Of a DNA stretch of 64,000 nt, positions 1 through 9,441 are shown in pieces. The number at the start of each line of letters is the position of its first letter. Position 1 is the first letter of the stretch. The notes below the pieces were generated by a model. That model was not told where the DNA came from, made no database searches, and saw only the letters and a program-made list of their open reading frames with translations. Position numbers and translations under genes: made by a program. Origin of the DNA: Pseudomonas citrullilanati (GTDB lineage Bacteria > Pseudomonadota > Gammaproteobacteria > Pseudomonadales > Pseudomonadaceae); contig NZ_JAUQOP010000003.1 of the NCBI RefSeq assembly GCF_030580855.1, positions 248,001-312,000 on the forward strand. Direction: 5' to 3'.

Positions 1-1169
1 GAAACAGCGTTGCCCCACTGGTCGACGATGGAGTAATGGGTGGTGTTGCTGCCTTCGTGGGGCGCCACGCCCGGCTTGATCTTCTGCGAATCGCCGGCCT
101 TCTGTGGCTCGATGGCGGCGCGCAGCTTGGCGGCGTAGCGCTTGTCCAGCAGATGGTCGATAGGGTTCTTCACGAAGTCCGGATCACCCAGGTAGCTGTT
201 GCGATCCACGTAGGCATGGCGCATGGCTTCGATCTGGTAGTGCATGCCCTGGGCCGAATGGAAGCCCAGTTCCTTCATCGGATAACCGTCGAGGATGTTC
301 ATGATCTGGCACAGCACCACGCCGCCGGAGCTGGGCGGCGGCGCCGAGACGATGTGGTAGCCGCGGTAGTCACATTCCACCGGGGCCAGCTCGCGGGTCT
401 TGTATTTGTCCAGGTCGGCCTGGGTGATGATGCCCTTGTTGGCCTGGCTGGAGGTGACAAGCGCATCGGCGACCCAGCCCTTGTAGAAGCCATCGGCGCC
501 CTTGTCGGAAATTTCCTTCAAGGTCTTGGCGAGGTCTTTTTGCACCAGGGTCTGGCCCACCTGCATGGGCTCGCCATTGTTCAGGAAAATCGCCCCGGAA
601 TCGCGAATGTCCTTCTTGAACACGTCGGTCGCGGTTTCCAGCAGGTCGACATCGCCCTGTTCGAGCGTGAACCCTTCTTCGGCGAGGCGAATGGCCGGGG
701 CGATCAGTTCGGCCCGGGGCTTGCTGCCGTACTTCTGCAACGCCAGCTCCATGCCGGACACGGTGCCCGGCACACCCACTGCCAGGTGCCCGCGAGTGCT
801 GAGCTCGGGCACGACGTTGCCATCCTTGTCCAGGTACATATTGGCCGTGGCCGCCAAGGGGGCTTTTTCGCGGAAATCCAGGAAGGTCTTGCGGCCGTCG
901 GCCAGTTGCAGGGTCATGAAGCCCCCGCCCCCGAGATTGCCCGCCGCCGGGTAGACCACTGCCAGGGCGTACCCCACCGCCACTGCCGCATCCACGGCAT
1001 TGCCGCCGTTCTTGAGTACATCGACGCCCACGTGGGTGGCCAGGTGCTGGGCAGTGACCACCATGCCGTTTTCGGCGGCGACCGGCGCCTGGGAGGCCGC
1101 GTGAGCGGCCAGGCCGCCGAAGGCCAGTGACGTGGCCAGGAGGGTCCGGGCAAGGTATTCGAACTTCAT
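1..1169 (-). CDS. ggt: Gamma-glutamyltransferase, N-terminal part (cut by window edge)
   Basis: Periplasmic gamma-glutamyl hydrolase/transferase that acts on glutathione and other gamma-glutamyl compounds. The ATG at 1169 opens a signal peptide (about residues 1-24, ending AAHA), followed by the whole large subunit with NGGNAVDAAVA and NLGGGGFM. The frame runs 389 codons to the window edge, where EGSNTTHYS appears; in this Ntn-hydrolase family the first Thr of TTHYS (about residue 376) is the self-cleavage site and nucleophile, so only about 14 residues of the small subunit are present. The remainder lies beyond the start of the window. The family is certain; completeness cannot be judged. 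Confidence 0.95.
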   Translation of the reverse strand, partial: MKFEYLARTLLATSLAFGGLAAHAASQAPVAAENGMVVTAQHLATHVGVDVLKNGGNAVDAAVAVGYALAVVYPAAGNLGGGGFMTLQLADGRKTFLDFREKAPLAATANMYLDKDGNVVPELSTRGHLAVGVPGTVSGMELALQKYGSKPRAELIAPAIRLAEEGFTLEQGDVDLLETATDVFKKDIRDSGAIFLNNGEPMQVGQTLVQKDLAKTLKEISDKGADGFYKGWVADALVTSSQANKGIITQADLDKYKTRELAPVECDYRGYHIVSAPPPSSGGVVLCQIMNILDGYPMKELGFHSAQGMHYQIEAMRHAYVDRNSYLGDPDFVKNPIDHLLDKRYAAKLRAAIEPQKAGDSQKIKPGVAPHEGSNTTHYSIVDQWGNAV

Positions 1170-1277
1170 GGGTCAGGTCTCTTCTTGTTTTAGGGACCTA
1201 GCCAGTATGGCCCGGTTTGCGGAATGCGCCCGCTGCGATAGGCTCGCGCAGATCACTTGCGCATAAGGACATCACCG

Positions 1278-1712
1278 ATGACGCTGCGAATCGAACGCAC
1301 CGACGCACCCACCGACGAGGAGCGCCAGGCCATCCTCGCCCCGCTGCGCGCCTATAACAGCGCCCGGACCGGCGCCACGGTGCCCGAACTCGTCGCCTTG
1401 CTGGTGCGGGACGAGCACAGCGACGAAATCGTCGGTGGGCTCTACGGACGGCTGTTTTTCCGCTGGCTCTACATCGAGTTGCTGGTGGTGCCGGAACAGG
1501 CCCGGGGCCAAGGCACGGGCTCGACCCTGATGCAGATGGCCGAAGACCTGGCGCGGGAGAAAAACTGCCTGGGCATCTGGCTGGACACCTTCGATTTCCA
1601 GGCACCGGCGTTCTATCGCAAACACGGTTTCACCGAAGCCGGTCACATCGACGATTACCCGCCGGGCCACCAGCACTTTTTCTTCCAGAAGCGCCTGGAT
1701 GTGACGGGTTGA
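1278..1712 (+). CDS. GNAT-family N-acetyltransferase
   Basis: 144-residue single-domain GNAT enzyme, expected to move an acetyl group from acetyl-CoA to an amine. The acetyl-CoA loop is visible in ELLVVPEQARGQGTGSTLM (R/Q-x-x-G-x-G, about residues 76-81), and FYRKHGF marks the C-terminal strand-helix. The ATG at 1278 is preferred over an in-frame TTG at 1257 because AAGGA lies just upstream of it. It is divergent from ggt and convergent with the lipoprotein gene. The substrate cannot be read from the sequence. Confidence 0.85.
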   Translation: MTLRIERTDAPTDEERQAILAPLRAYNSARTGATVPELVALLVRDEHSDEIVGGLYGRLFFRWLYIELLVVPEQARGQGTGSTLMQMAEDLAREKNCLGIWLDTFDFQAPAFYRKHGFTEAGHIDDYPPGHQHFFFQKRLDVTG

Positions 1713-1729
1713 TGCACCCGTGCAGCGGC

Positions 1730-2080
1730 CTACAGGCAGGTCGCCAGTGCCGCCAGCCGGCGCTTGGCGATGAAGTCGTCGTGCTGGGCGTAGTAATTCA
1801 AGGTGGTGCCGCTGGCACCGGCCTGGACATCGACAAACGATTCGGCGGAGCGGGTGTACACCGTCAGGCCACCTTGCTCGCCGGGTTGCTGGTACGCCGC
1901 CGCATCGACACCGAACACCGCTTCGTCCTGCCAGGAAAACTGCACGCACTGGGCCACCACCTGCGCCGGCTTGTCCGAGGCCAGGGTCTTGTAGGGCGCC
2001 TGGGTCCGGGCCTGGTTCATCGTCGAACCCGCGCAGCCGGCCAGCAAGGTCGCGGCCAGGGCCACCGTCAACATTCGCAT
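1730..2080 (-). CDS. Small predicted lipoprotein of unknown function
   Basis: 116-residue protein starting MRMLTVALAATLLAGC: a short signal peptide with a lipobox LAGC, so Cys16 should be lipidated and the protein anchored in a membrane facing the periplasm. The rest (about 100 residues) is soluble, has two further Cys residues and no motif I recognise. A GTG at 2089 is an alternative start; neither has a clear ribosome site. It is convergent with the GNAT gene and looks monocistronic. Product class is well supported; function is unknown. Confidence 0.75.
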   Translation of the reverse strand: MRMLTVALAATLLAGCAGSTMNQARTQAPYKTLASDKPAQVVAQCVQFSWQDEAVFGVDAAAYQQPGEQGGLTVYTRSAESFVDVQAGASGTTLNYYAQHDDFIAKRRLAALATCL

Positions 2081-2211
2081 TGCGTTCACTCATCGAGAAA
2101 AAAACGGACTGTAGCACTGCGGCCCGCGTCCTCGTGCTGCTTTACTGAAATTTACCCGCGACAGCAGGCATCGATTCGCGCACCCTGTGGGCCATCAACC
2201 AAGGAGTCACC

Positions 2212-2547
2212 ATGGCGGCAACCGAACAACAACACGAGCGGGCCCTGGCGAGGTTTCTCGACGAACGCCCGCAATTGCGCGACGAACTGGACAACCTCAA
2301 CCCCTTGCTGGCCCAGGCCAAGGGCGAGACCGCCGCGCAATATCGCGCCGAGCGGCTGCATGAAGCCTTCGAAGCCGAGGCCGAGCGCCAGGACCTGTTC
2401 GCCTGGGAACTGACCCTGCAACTGACCGCCGCCTCACCCGAGGACTACCAGGCCCAGCGCCTGGAGGTGCACAAGGAAGTGGCGGAAATGGCCGGGATGG
2501 ACTGGGCGGAGTATTGCCTGTTGCACGGCCTCGAAAACGAGCACTGA
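2212..2547 (+). CDS. DUF6388-like small helical protein
   Basis: 111-residue protein with no signal peptide or membrane segment. It is rich in Glu, Gln, Ala and Leu and predicted almost wholly helical (for example ALARFLDERPQLRDELDNL). It resembles short cytoplasmic Pseudomonas proteins annotated DUF6388 from memory; function unknown. The ATG at 2212 follows a purine-rich AAGGAG at 2200-2205, a good ribosome site. It lies 123 bases upstream of tusD on the same strand but is probably transcribed separately. Confidence 0.75.
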   Translation: MAATEQQHERALARFLDERPQLRDELDNLNPLLAQAKGETAAQYRAERLHEAFEAEAERQDLFAWELTLQLTAASPEDYQAQRLEVHKEVAEMAGMDWAEYCLLHGLENEH

Positions 2548-2670
2548 CCCCTCGTGTCGCTGACCTCCTGTGCCACAGGAGTCCAGGCCATACCCCTCGA
2601 ACACCCTTGCCAATCGCCCCACCGCCCATAAAGCTTTATCATGGCCGCAGTTTCACTGACCGGATCCGTC

Positions 2671-3063
2671 ATGAAGTTCGCCATCGCGCTGTTTTCCGCC
2701 GCCCATGCCCCCTCCTCGCGCCGTGCCTTGCTGTTTGCCCAGGCCGCGCTGGCCGGCGGGCATGAAATCGTGCGGTTGTTTTTCTACCAGGACGGCGTCC
2801 ATAACGCCTGCGCCAGCGTGGTCACGCCCCAGGACGAACAGGACCTGCCGCAACAATGGCGCACGTTCGTCAGCGAGCATCGGCTCGACGGCGTGGTCTG
2901 CATCGCGGCGGCGTTGCGCCGTGGCGTGTTGAACGACGAAGAGGCCCGGCGCTACCAGCGTTCGGCGGTCAGCGTCGAGACGCCCTGGGCCCTGTCCGGC
3001 CTGGGCCAGTTGCACGATGCGATCCAGGACGCGGACCGCTTGATCTGTTTTGGAGGCGCCTGA
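2671..3063 (+). CDS. tusD: Sulfur relay protein TusD (DsrE-like)
   Basis: 130-residue sulfurtransferase subunit of the TusBCD complex, which takes persulfide sulfur from TusA and hands it to TusE for 2-thiouridine synthesis at tRNA position 34. The DsrE/F fold is recognised from MKFAIALFSA at the N-terminus and VVCIAAALRRGV, where Cys77 corresponds to the persulfide-carrying Cys78 of E. coli TusD. A longer in-frame start at 2641 would add ten residues not found in the family, so the ATG at 2671 is used. The stop TGA overlaps the tusC start by one base, showing translational coupling. Confidence 0.93.
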   Translation: MKFAIALFSAAHAPSSRRALLFAQAALAGGHEIVRLFFYQDGVHNACASVVTPQDEQDLPQQWRTFVSEHRLDGVVCIAAALRRGVLNDEEARRYQRSAVSVETPWALSGLGQLHDAIQDADRLICFGGA

Positions 3064-3425
3064 TGGCCAAGTCATTGCTGCTGATCAGCCGCCAAGCGCC
3101 GTGGTCCGGCCCGGGTGCCCGGGAGGCGCTGGACATCGTACTGGCCGGCGGCGCGTTCGACCTGCCCATCGGCCTGCTGTTTCTCGATGACGGGGTATTC
3201 CAGTTGCTCGTGGGGCAAGAGGCCAGGGCCGTCCAGCAAAAGGACCTGAGCGCGAACCTGCAGGCCCTGCCGCTGTTCGGCGTCGAGGACTTGTTCGTCT
3301 GCGCCGACAGCGCCCGGGACCGCGGCGTCGCCACGGATGCGCTGGCGCTGGACGCCATGACCGTACTGGACGCGACGCAGATCGCCGCGCTCATTGACCG
3401 CTACGACCAGGTGATCACCCTCTGA
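3063..3425 (+). CDS. tusC: Sulfur relay protein TusC (DsrF-like)
   Basis: 120-residue DsrE/F-fold protein, the non-catalytic partner in the TusBCD heterohexamer. The N-terminus MAKSLLLISRQAPW and the FDLPIGLLFLDDGV segment are typical of TusC. Its ATG overlaps the tusD stop (TGATG) and its own stop overlaps the tusB start in the same way, so the three subunits are made from one coupled message. Confidence 0.92.
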   Translation: MAKSLLLISRQAPWSGPGAREALDIVLAGGAFDLPIGLLFLDDGVFQLLVGQEARAVQQKDLSANLQALPLFGVEDLFVCADSARDRGVATDALALDAMTVLDATQIAALIDRYDQVITL

Positions 3426-3718
3426 TGTCGACCTTGCATGTATTGTCCCATTCGCCCTTCGGCGACTCCCGCTTCACCGCTTGCCTGCGGATCCTCGGCG
3501 AGCACGATGCGCTGCTGCTCTGCGGCGACGCCACGTATGCCCTGCAACCTGGCACCGCGCCGTTTGAAACACTGCAAGGCCGCGGCCTGAAGCTCTTCGT
3601 GCTCGCCGAGGACCTCCAGGCCCGGGCCTTGCAAGCACCCGGCTGGGCCAAGGCCATCGACTACCCGGCCTTCGTCGAACTGTCGATCGGGCATGACAAG
3701 GTCAACACCTGGCTATGA
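3425..3718 (+). CDS. tusB: Sulfur relay protein TusB (DsrH-like)
   Basis: 97-residue third subunit of TusBCD. It starts MSTLHVLSHSPF, the usual TusB/DsrH opening, and has the family length. It overlaps tusC by one base and tusE by four. In the family TusB is structural in the complex; nothing in the sequence suggests otherwise here. Confidence 0.9.
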   Translation: MSTLHVLSHSPFGDSRFTACLRILGEHDALLLCGDATYALQPGTAPFETLQGRGLKLFVLAEDLQARALQAPGWAKAIDYPAFVELSIGHDKVNTWL

Positions 3719-4050
3719 ACACGTTGAATGTGGACGAGCGTAGCATCGCGCTGGACAAGGACGGCTACCTGGCCGACCTCGACGATTGGTCGGCCGACGT
3801 CGCCACGGCCCTGGCCGCCGCCGAGGGCATCGAGCTGGGTCCGGAGCACTGGGAGATCCTGGAACTGCTGCGCGGTTTCTACCGCGAGTTCCAGTTGTCC
3901 CCCGCGACCCGGCCGCTGATCAAGTACACGGCGCTGAAACTGGGTGCGGACAAAGGCAACAGCCTGCACCTGAATCGATTGTTCAAAGGCACTCCCGCCA
4001 AACTCGCCGCCAAGCTGGCGGGCCTGCCCAAACCGACGAATTGCCTATGA
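3715..4050 (+). CDS. tusE: Sulfur relay protein TusE (DsrC-like)
   Basis: 111-residue DsrC-fold protein that accepts sulfur from TusD and delivers it to MnmA. The C-terminal tail ends PTNCL with the essential penultimate Cys110, and HWEILELLRGFYREFQ is the conserved helical core. In E. coli tusE is unlinked from tusBCD; here it is the fourth gene of the operon, the order seen in dsrEFH-dsrC of sulfur oxidisers. The start overlaps tusB (ATGA) and the stop overlaps ybiB. Its client MnmA is encoded at 25363-26487. Confidence 0.94.
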   Translation: MNTLNVDERSIALDKDGYLADLDDWSADVATALAAAEGIELGPEHWEILELLRGFYREFQLSPATRPLIKYTALKLGADKGNSLHLNRLFKGTPAKLAAKLAGLPKPTNCL

Positions 4051-5048
4051 CCGACTTTCCTTCGCTGACCCTCGAGACCCCGGCCGAACATCCGTTCGCC
4101 CCGTTCGTGCGCATCCTTGGCAAAGGCAAGCGCGGCGCCCGCAACCTGACCCGCGAAGAAGCGCGGGAGGCCATGGGCCTGGTGCTGGATGAAAAGGTCG
4201 AGGATACCCAGCTCGGCGCGTTCCTGATGTTGTTGCGGCACAAGGAAGAAAGCGCCGAGGAAATGGCCGGCTTCACCGAAGCCCTGCGGCAGCGCCTGGT
4301 CGTCCCGGGGTTGACGGTGGACCTCGATTGGCCGACCTACGCCGGCAAGAAACGCCATTTGCCGTGGTACCTGCTGGCGGCCAAGTGCCTGGGGCAGAAC
4401 GGCGTGCGGATCTTCATGCATGGCGGCGGCGCCCACACGGCGGGTCGGCTGTACACCGAACAATTGCTTGGCTTCCTGCAAATCCCATTGTGCCGGGACT
4501 GGCAACAGGTCGGCAGCGCGCTGGACAACGGCGGCCTGGCCTTCATGCCGCTGGTGGACTGGGCCCCACAGATGCAACGGATGATCGACCTGCGCAACAC
4601 CCTGGGGTTGCGCTCGCCCATCCATTCCCTGGCGCGGATCCTCAACCCGCTGGGCGCGCGCTGCGGGCTGCAGAGTATTTTCCATCCCGGCTACCAGGCC
4701 GTGCACCGCGAGGCCAGCGGCTTGCTGGGCGACACCGCCATCGTGATCAAGGGTGACGGTGGCGAAATCGAGATCAACCCGGACGCCGACAGCCACCTGT
4801 ACGGCACCACCGGGGGCGTCAGCTGGGACGAAGAATGGCCGCGCCTGGCCGAACAGCGCCACGTCAAGCCGGAGAGCCTCGACCCCGAACACCTGAAAGC
4901 CATCTGGCGCGGCGACGTGCAGGACAGCTACCCGCAACTGGCCCTGATCGCCACCATGGCCCTGGCCTTGCGCGGCCTGGGCCTGACCCGCGAAGCGGCG
5001 TTCGAGCGCGCCCGACGTGACTGGGACAGCCGGGACCGTTCGATTTAA
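4047..5048 (+). CDS. ybiB: TrpD2/YbiB-family protein (glycosyl transferase family 3 fold)
   Basis: 333-residue protein with the anthranilate phosphoribosyltransferase fold: a small helical N-domain (LTREEAREAMGLVLDEKVED, about residues 30-55) and a large domain with the MHGGG loop. The family (E. coli YbiB) binds nucleic acid rather than making tryptophan. It starts at the ATGA overlap with tusE, so it is the last gene of the tus operon; this linkage suggests a role near tRNA thiolation or RNA binding, which is inference. A long-frame start upstream inside tusE is rejected. Confidence 0.88.
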   Translation: MTDFPSLTLETPAEHPFAPFVRILGKGKRGARNLTREEAREAMGLVLDEKVEDTQLGAFLMLLRHKEESAEEMAGFTEALRQRLVVPGLTVDLDWPTYAGKKRHLPWYLLAAKCLGQNGVRIFMHGGGAHTAGRLYTEQLLGFLQIPLCRDWQQVGSALDNGGLAFMPLVDWAPQMQRMIDLRNTLGLRSPIHSLARILNPLGARCGLQSIFHPGYQAVHREASGLLGDTAIVIKGDGGEIEINPDADSHLYGTTGGVSWDEEWPRLAEQRHVKPESLDPEHLKAIWRGDVQDSYPQLALIATMALALRGLGLTREAAFERARRDWDSRDRSI

Positions 5049-5088
5049 CCGATGATTAACCCCTAACCTTTGCGCTTTTTGTTCGAAC

Positions 5089-5100
5089 CTATCGGAATAG
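5089..5100. promoter_or_regulatory. CTAT-N4-ATAG palindrome upstream of yqjG
   Basis: CTATCGGAATAG lies 37 bases before the yqjG start in the 88-base gap after ybiB. A 4-bp arm palindrome with A/T-rich arms of this kind can be a half of a LysR-type regulator site. No divergent LysR gene is next to it, so the regulator is unknown. Weak evidence on its own. Confidence 0.25.
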
Positions 5101-5136
5101 ACTCCTCTCCAACGTTTATGGGTCGAGGAGATCGAG

Positions 5137-6141
5137 ATGGGTTTGTTAGTCGAAGGCCGCTGGCAGGACCAGTGGTATGAAAGCAAGGACGGCACCTTCC
5201 AGCGCGAGCAGGCGCAGCGCCGCCACTGGGTGACAGCCGATGGCAGCGCCGGCCCGTCCGGCGAGGGCGGGTTTGCCGCCGAGGCCGGCCGCTATCATTT
5301 GTACGTGTCCCTGGCCTGCCCCTGGGCCCACCGCACGCTGATCTTTCGCAAGCTCAAGGGTCTCGAGCAGCTGATCGACGTCTCGGTGGTCAGCTACCTG
5401 ATGCTGGAAAATGGCTGGACCTTTGACAAGACCCACGGCTCCACCGGCGACAAGCTGGACGACCTGCGCTTCCTGCACCAGCGCTACACCGCCGACACCG
5501 CCGACTACACTGGCCGCGTCACCGTGCCGGTGCTGTGGGACAAGCACCAGGGGCGCATCGTCAACAATGAATCGGCGGAGATCATCCGCATGTTCAATGG
5601 CGCATTCGATGGCTTGACCGGCAATCACCTGGACCTGTACCCGGAGCACCTGCGCCGCGAGATCGACGGGCTCAACGAACGGATCTACCCGGCGGTGAAC
5701 AACGGTGTCTACCGTGCCGGATTCGCCACTACCCAGGCCGCGTACGAAGAAGCCTTCGACGCCCTGTTTGCCGAGCTAGACCACCTGGAAGCCTTGCTGG
5801 CCACCCGGCGCTACCTGGCCGGGGAATACCTGACCGAGGCGGACATCCGCCTGTTCACCACGATCATTCGCTTCGACGCGGTGTATTTCGGCCACTTCAA
5901 ATGCAACCTGCGACGCATTGCCGATTACCCGAACCTGTCGAACTGGCTGCGGGAGTTGTACCAGTGGCCGGGCGTCGCCGAGACGGTGGATTTCACCCAC
6001 ATCCAGGGCCACTACTACGGCAGCCACAAGACCATCAATCCCAATGGAATCGTGCCCAAGGGGCCCCGGCAGGATTTCACCGGGCCTCATGATCGGGAGC
6101 GGTTGCGGGGGAAAGGAATTTGGCTGCGCGGCCGGGATTGA
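5137..6141 (+). CDS. yqjG: Glutathionyl-hydroquinone reductase (Xi-class GST, YqjG)
   Basis: 334-residue cytoplasmic Xi-class glutathione transferase that reduces glutathionyl-hydroquinones, releasing the quinol. The catalytic motif is CPWAHR with Cys61, followed by the C-terminal helical GST domain (LTEADIRLFTTIIRFD, about 225-245) and the characteristic tail GPHDRERLRG. The ribosome site GAGGAGA precedes the ATG at 5137. It is preceded by an 88-base gap with a CTAT/ATAG palindrome and followed by a REP cluster, so it is probably monocistronic. Confidence 0.93.
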   Translation: MGLLVEGRWQDQWYESKDGTFQREQAQRRHWVTADGSAGPSGEGGFAAEAGRYHLYVSLACPWAHRTLIFRKLKGLEQLIDVSVVSYLMLENGWTFDKTHGSTGDKLDDLRFLHQRYTADTADYTGRVTVPVLWDKHQGRIVNNESAEIIRMFNGAFDGLTGNHLDLYPEHLRREIDGLNERIYPAVNNGVYRAGFATTQAAYEEAFDALFAELDHLEALLATRRYLAGEYLTEADIRLFTTIIRFDAVYFGHFKCNLRRIADYPNLSNWLRELYQWPGVAETVDFTHIQGHYYGSHKTINPNGIVPKGPRQDFTGPHDRERLRGKGIWLRGRD

Positions 6142-6172
6142 TCCTGGGCTTGCGCTGCCTGTGAGGGCCTCA

Positions 6173-6357
6173 TCGCGAGCAAGCTCGCTCCCACATTGGA
6201 TCTTCAGGGGTCACAACCTGTGGGAGCGAGCTTGCTCGCGAAGAGAGCGTTACATTCGACATCATCGCCAACTGATCCACCGCTTTCGCGAGCAGGCTCG
6301 CTCCCACACTGGGATCTTCAGGGGTCACAAAACCTGTGGGAGCGAGCTTGCTCGCGA
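6173..6357. repeat. Tandem cluster of four REP units (REPIN array)
   Basis: Four 23-base REP units of the GTGGGAGCGAGC type lie at 6173-6195 (reverse), 6219-6241 (forward), 6286-6308 (reverse, one mismatch) and 6335-6357 (forward). Units 2 and 3 form the usual 90-base doublet; units 1 and 4 are the outer halves of further doublets. The linker GGATCTTCAGGGGTCACAA is present in both outer gaps, so the array has a period of about 113-116 bases. It fills the gap between convergent yqjG and cysG. Confidence 0.9.
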
Positions 6358-6375
6358 TCGGGCGCGGCGCGGTCT

Positions 6376-7770
6376 TCAGGCCTGCCCCTGGGCCCCTTCA
6401 AACCACGCCAGCTTCTCGCGCAGTTGCACCACTTCCCCAACGATCACCAGGGTCGGCGCATGTACCTCATGTTCCGCCACCAACCGTGGCAGGTCTGCCA
6501 GGGTGCCGGTGAACACCCGCTGGTTGGCCGTGGTGCCCTGCTGGATCAAGGCCGCCGGCGTATCCGCGGCACGACCGTGCTTGATCAGCTCGCCGCAGAT
6601 CATCGGCAAGCCCACCAACCCCATGTAGAACACCAGCGTCTGGGCCGGGGAAACCAGGTCCGCCCACGGCAAGTCGCTGCTGCCATCCTTGAGGTGGCCG
6701 GTGATGAAGCGCACCGACTGGGCGTAGTCGCGGTGCGTCAGCGGGATCCCCGCGTACGCCGCGCAACCACTGGCCGCCGTGATGCCTGGCACGACCTGGA
6801 ACGCAATACCATGGGCCGCCAGTTCCTCGATCTCCTCGCCGCCGCGACCGAAGATGAACGGATCACCACCCTTCAACCGCACCACGCGCTTGCCCTGTCG
6901 GGCCAGGTCCACCAGTTGCTGGTTGATCTGGTCCTGGGGCACGGCGTGTTCGGAACGGCGCTTGCCCACGTAGACCCGTTCGGCGTCACGCCGGCACAGG
7001 TCGAGGATCGCGGGCGCCACCAGGCGGTCGTACAGCACCACGTCCGCCTGTTGCATCAGGCGCAAGGCGCGGAAGGTCAGCAGGTCGGGATCACCGGGGC
7101 CAGCCCCCACCAGATAGACTTCGCCCGGTGCGTCTGGCGCCTGGCCAGCGATCTTCTCCCGCAGCAGACGCTCGGCCTCGCCGCCCTGCCCGGCCAGCTG
7201 GCGGTCGGCGATCGGCCCCTGGAACACGTCTTCCCAGAACGCCCGGCGTTGCTGCACATCCGGGAACAGGCCCTTGACCTGGCTGCGAAACCGCGCCGCC
7301 AGGCCGGCGAGCTGGCCGTAGGTGGAAGGAATCCAGGTTTCCAGCTTGGCCCGGATCAGCCGCGCCAGCACCGGTGCGTCACCCCCACTGGACACGGCGA
7401 TCACTAGCGGTGAACGGTCGACGATCGCCGGGAAGATCACACTGCACAGGGCCGGCGCGTCCACCACGTTGACCGGCACGCAACGCCGATGGGCGTCGGC
7501 CGAGACCCGGGCGTTGAGCGCCTCGTCGTCAGTGGCGGCGATGACCAGGCCACAGCCGTCCAGGTCCGCCTCGAGGTAACCGCGCAGGACGCATTCGCCA
7601 CCGCTGCCACTGACCAGTTCGCGCAGTTGCGGTTCGATGTCGGGTGCGACCACCCGCAACAGCGCACCGGCATCGGCCAGCAGGCGGGACTTGCGCAAGG
7701 CAATCTCCCCGCCGCCAACCACCAGCACGCGACTGCCGCGCAGGTTGTGGAACAGTGGCAAATAGTCCAT
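6376..7770 (-). CDS. cysG: Siroheme synthase, multifunctional
   Basis: 464-residue trifunctional enzyme converting uroporphyrinogen III to siroheme, the cofactor of sulfite and nitrite reductases. The N-terminal NAD-dependent dehydrogenase/ferrochelatase (residues 1-200) shows [18 protein letters not shown] and [15 protein letters not shown]; the C-terminal SAM uroporphyrinogen methyltransferase (about 215-460) shows [14 protein letters not shown] and [22 protein letters not shown]. Its ATG abuts the serS stop with no spacer, so it is the last gene of the leftward serS operon. Confidence 0.96.
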   Translation of the reverse strand: MDYLPLFHNLRGSRVLVVGGGEIALRKSRLLADAGALLRVVAPDIEPQLRELVSGSGGECVLRGYLEADLDGCGLVIAATDDEALNARVSADAHRRCVPVNVVDAPALCSVIFPAIVDRSPLVIAVSSGGDAPVLARLIRAKLETWIPSTYGQLAGLAARFRSQVKGLFPDVQQRRAFWEDVFQGPIADRQLAGQGGEAERLLREKIAGQAPDAPGEVYLVGAGPGDPDLLTFRALRLMQQADVVLYDRLVAPAILDLCRRDAERVYVGKRRSEHAVPQDQINQQLVDLARQGKRVVRLKGGDPFIFGRGGEEIEELAAHGIAFQVVPGITAASGCAAYAGIPLTHRDYAQSVRFITGHLKDGSSDLPWADLVSPAQTLVFYMGLVGLPMICGELIKHGRAADTPAALIQQGTTANQRVFTGTLADLPRLVAEHEVHAPTLVIVGEVVQLREKLAWFEGAQGQA

Positions 7771-9063
<1,293 letters not shown>

Positions 9064-9066
9064 TTA

Positions 9067-9441
9067 TCAAAGTTTGGTCAGGGACAGGCCGACCCAGGTG
9101 GCGAGCAGCCCGCCGAATACGCTGATGGCCGCGTAGCCCAGGGCCAGCGGCACCTGCCCGCTTTCCAGCAGGCGCACCGTATCCAGTGAAAAGGATGAAA
9201 AAGTCGTCAGGCCGCCAAGGAAGCCGACGATGAGCCCCGCGCGCACTTCAATGGGCACTTCGGGACGAATCAAAAACAGACCGTATAGAACGCCGATCAG
9301 CAGACAGCCCACGATATTAACGGCGAGTGTCGCGGTATAGAAGTACCGGGGCCAATTTGCGTTGATCCAGTGGCCGGTGGCGAAACGCAACAACGTACCG
9401 GCCACGCCGCCGGCGGACACTGCGAGGATCAGGGGGATCAA
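9067..9441 (-). CDS. crcB: Fluoride ion channel CrcB/Fluc
   Basis: 124-residue inner-membrane protein with four hydrophobic segments that works as a dual-topology dimer to export fluoride. Diagnostic signatures are [15 protein letters not shown] near the N-terminus and [16 protein letters not shown] in helix 3, which includes the central Na+ site and Phe-box region. The start codon is TTG at 9441, overlapping the rarA stop as TTGA, so expression is coupled to rarA. I saw no fluoride riboswitch upstream, which fits its position inside an operon. Confidence 0.93.
   Translation of the reverse strand: MIPLILAVSAGGVAGTLLRFATGHWINANWPRYFYTATLAVNIVGCLLIGVLYGLFLIRPEVPIEVRAGLIVGFLGGLTTFSSFSLDTVRLLESGQVPLALGYAAISVFGGLLATWVGLSLTKL

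Noticed and set aside
36-1130. Long open frame (364 codons) on the plus strand opposite ggt
   Set aside because: It is the antisense of a clear gamma-glutamyltransferase; long antisense frames arise from high GC at codon position 3 and this one resembles no family.
6173-6357. CRISPR-like regularly spaced repeats
   Set aside because: Repeats are inverted palindromic REP units with a shared linker, not direct repeats with unique spacers, and no cas genes are present.
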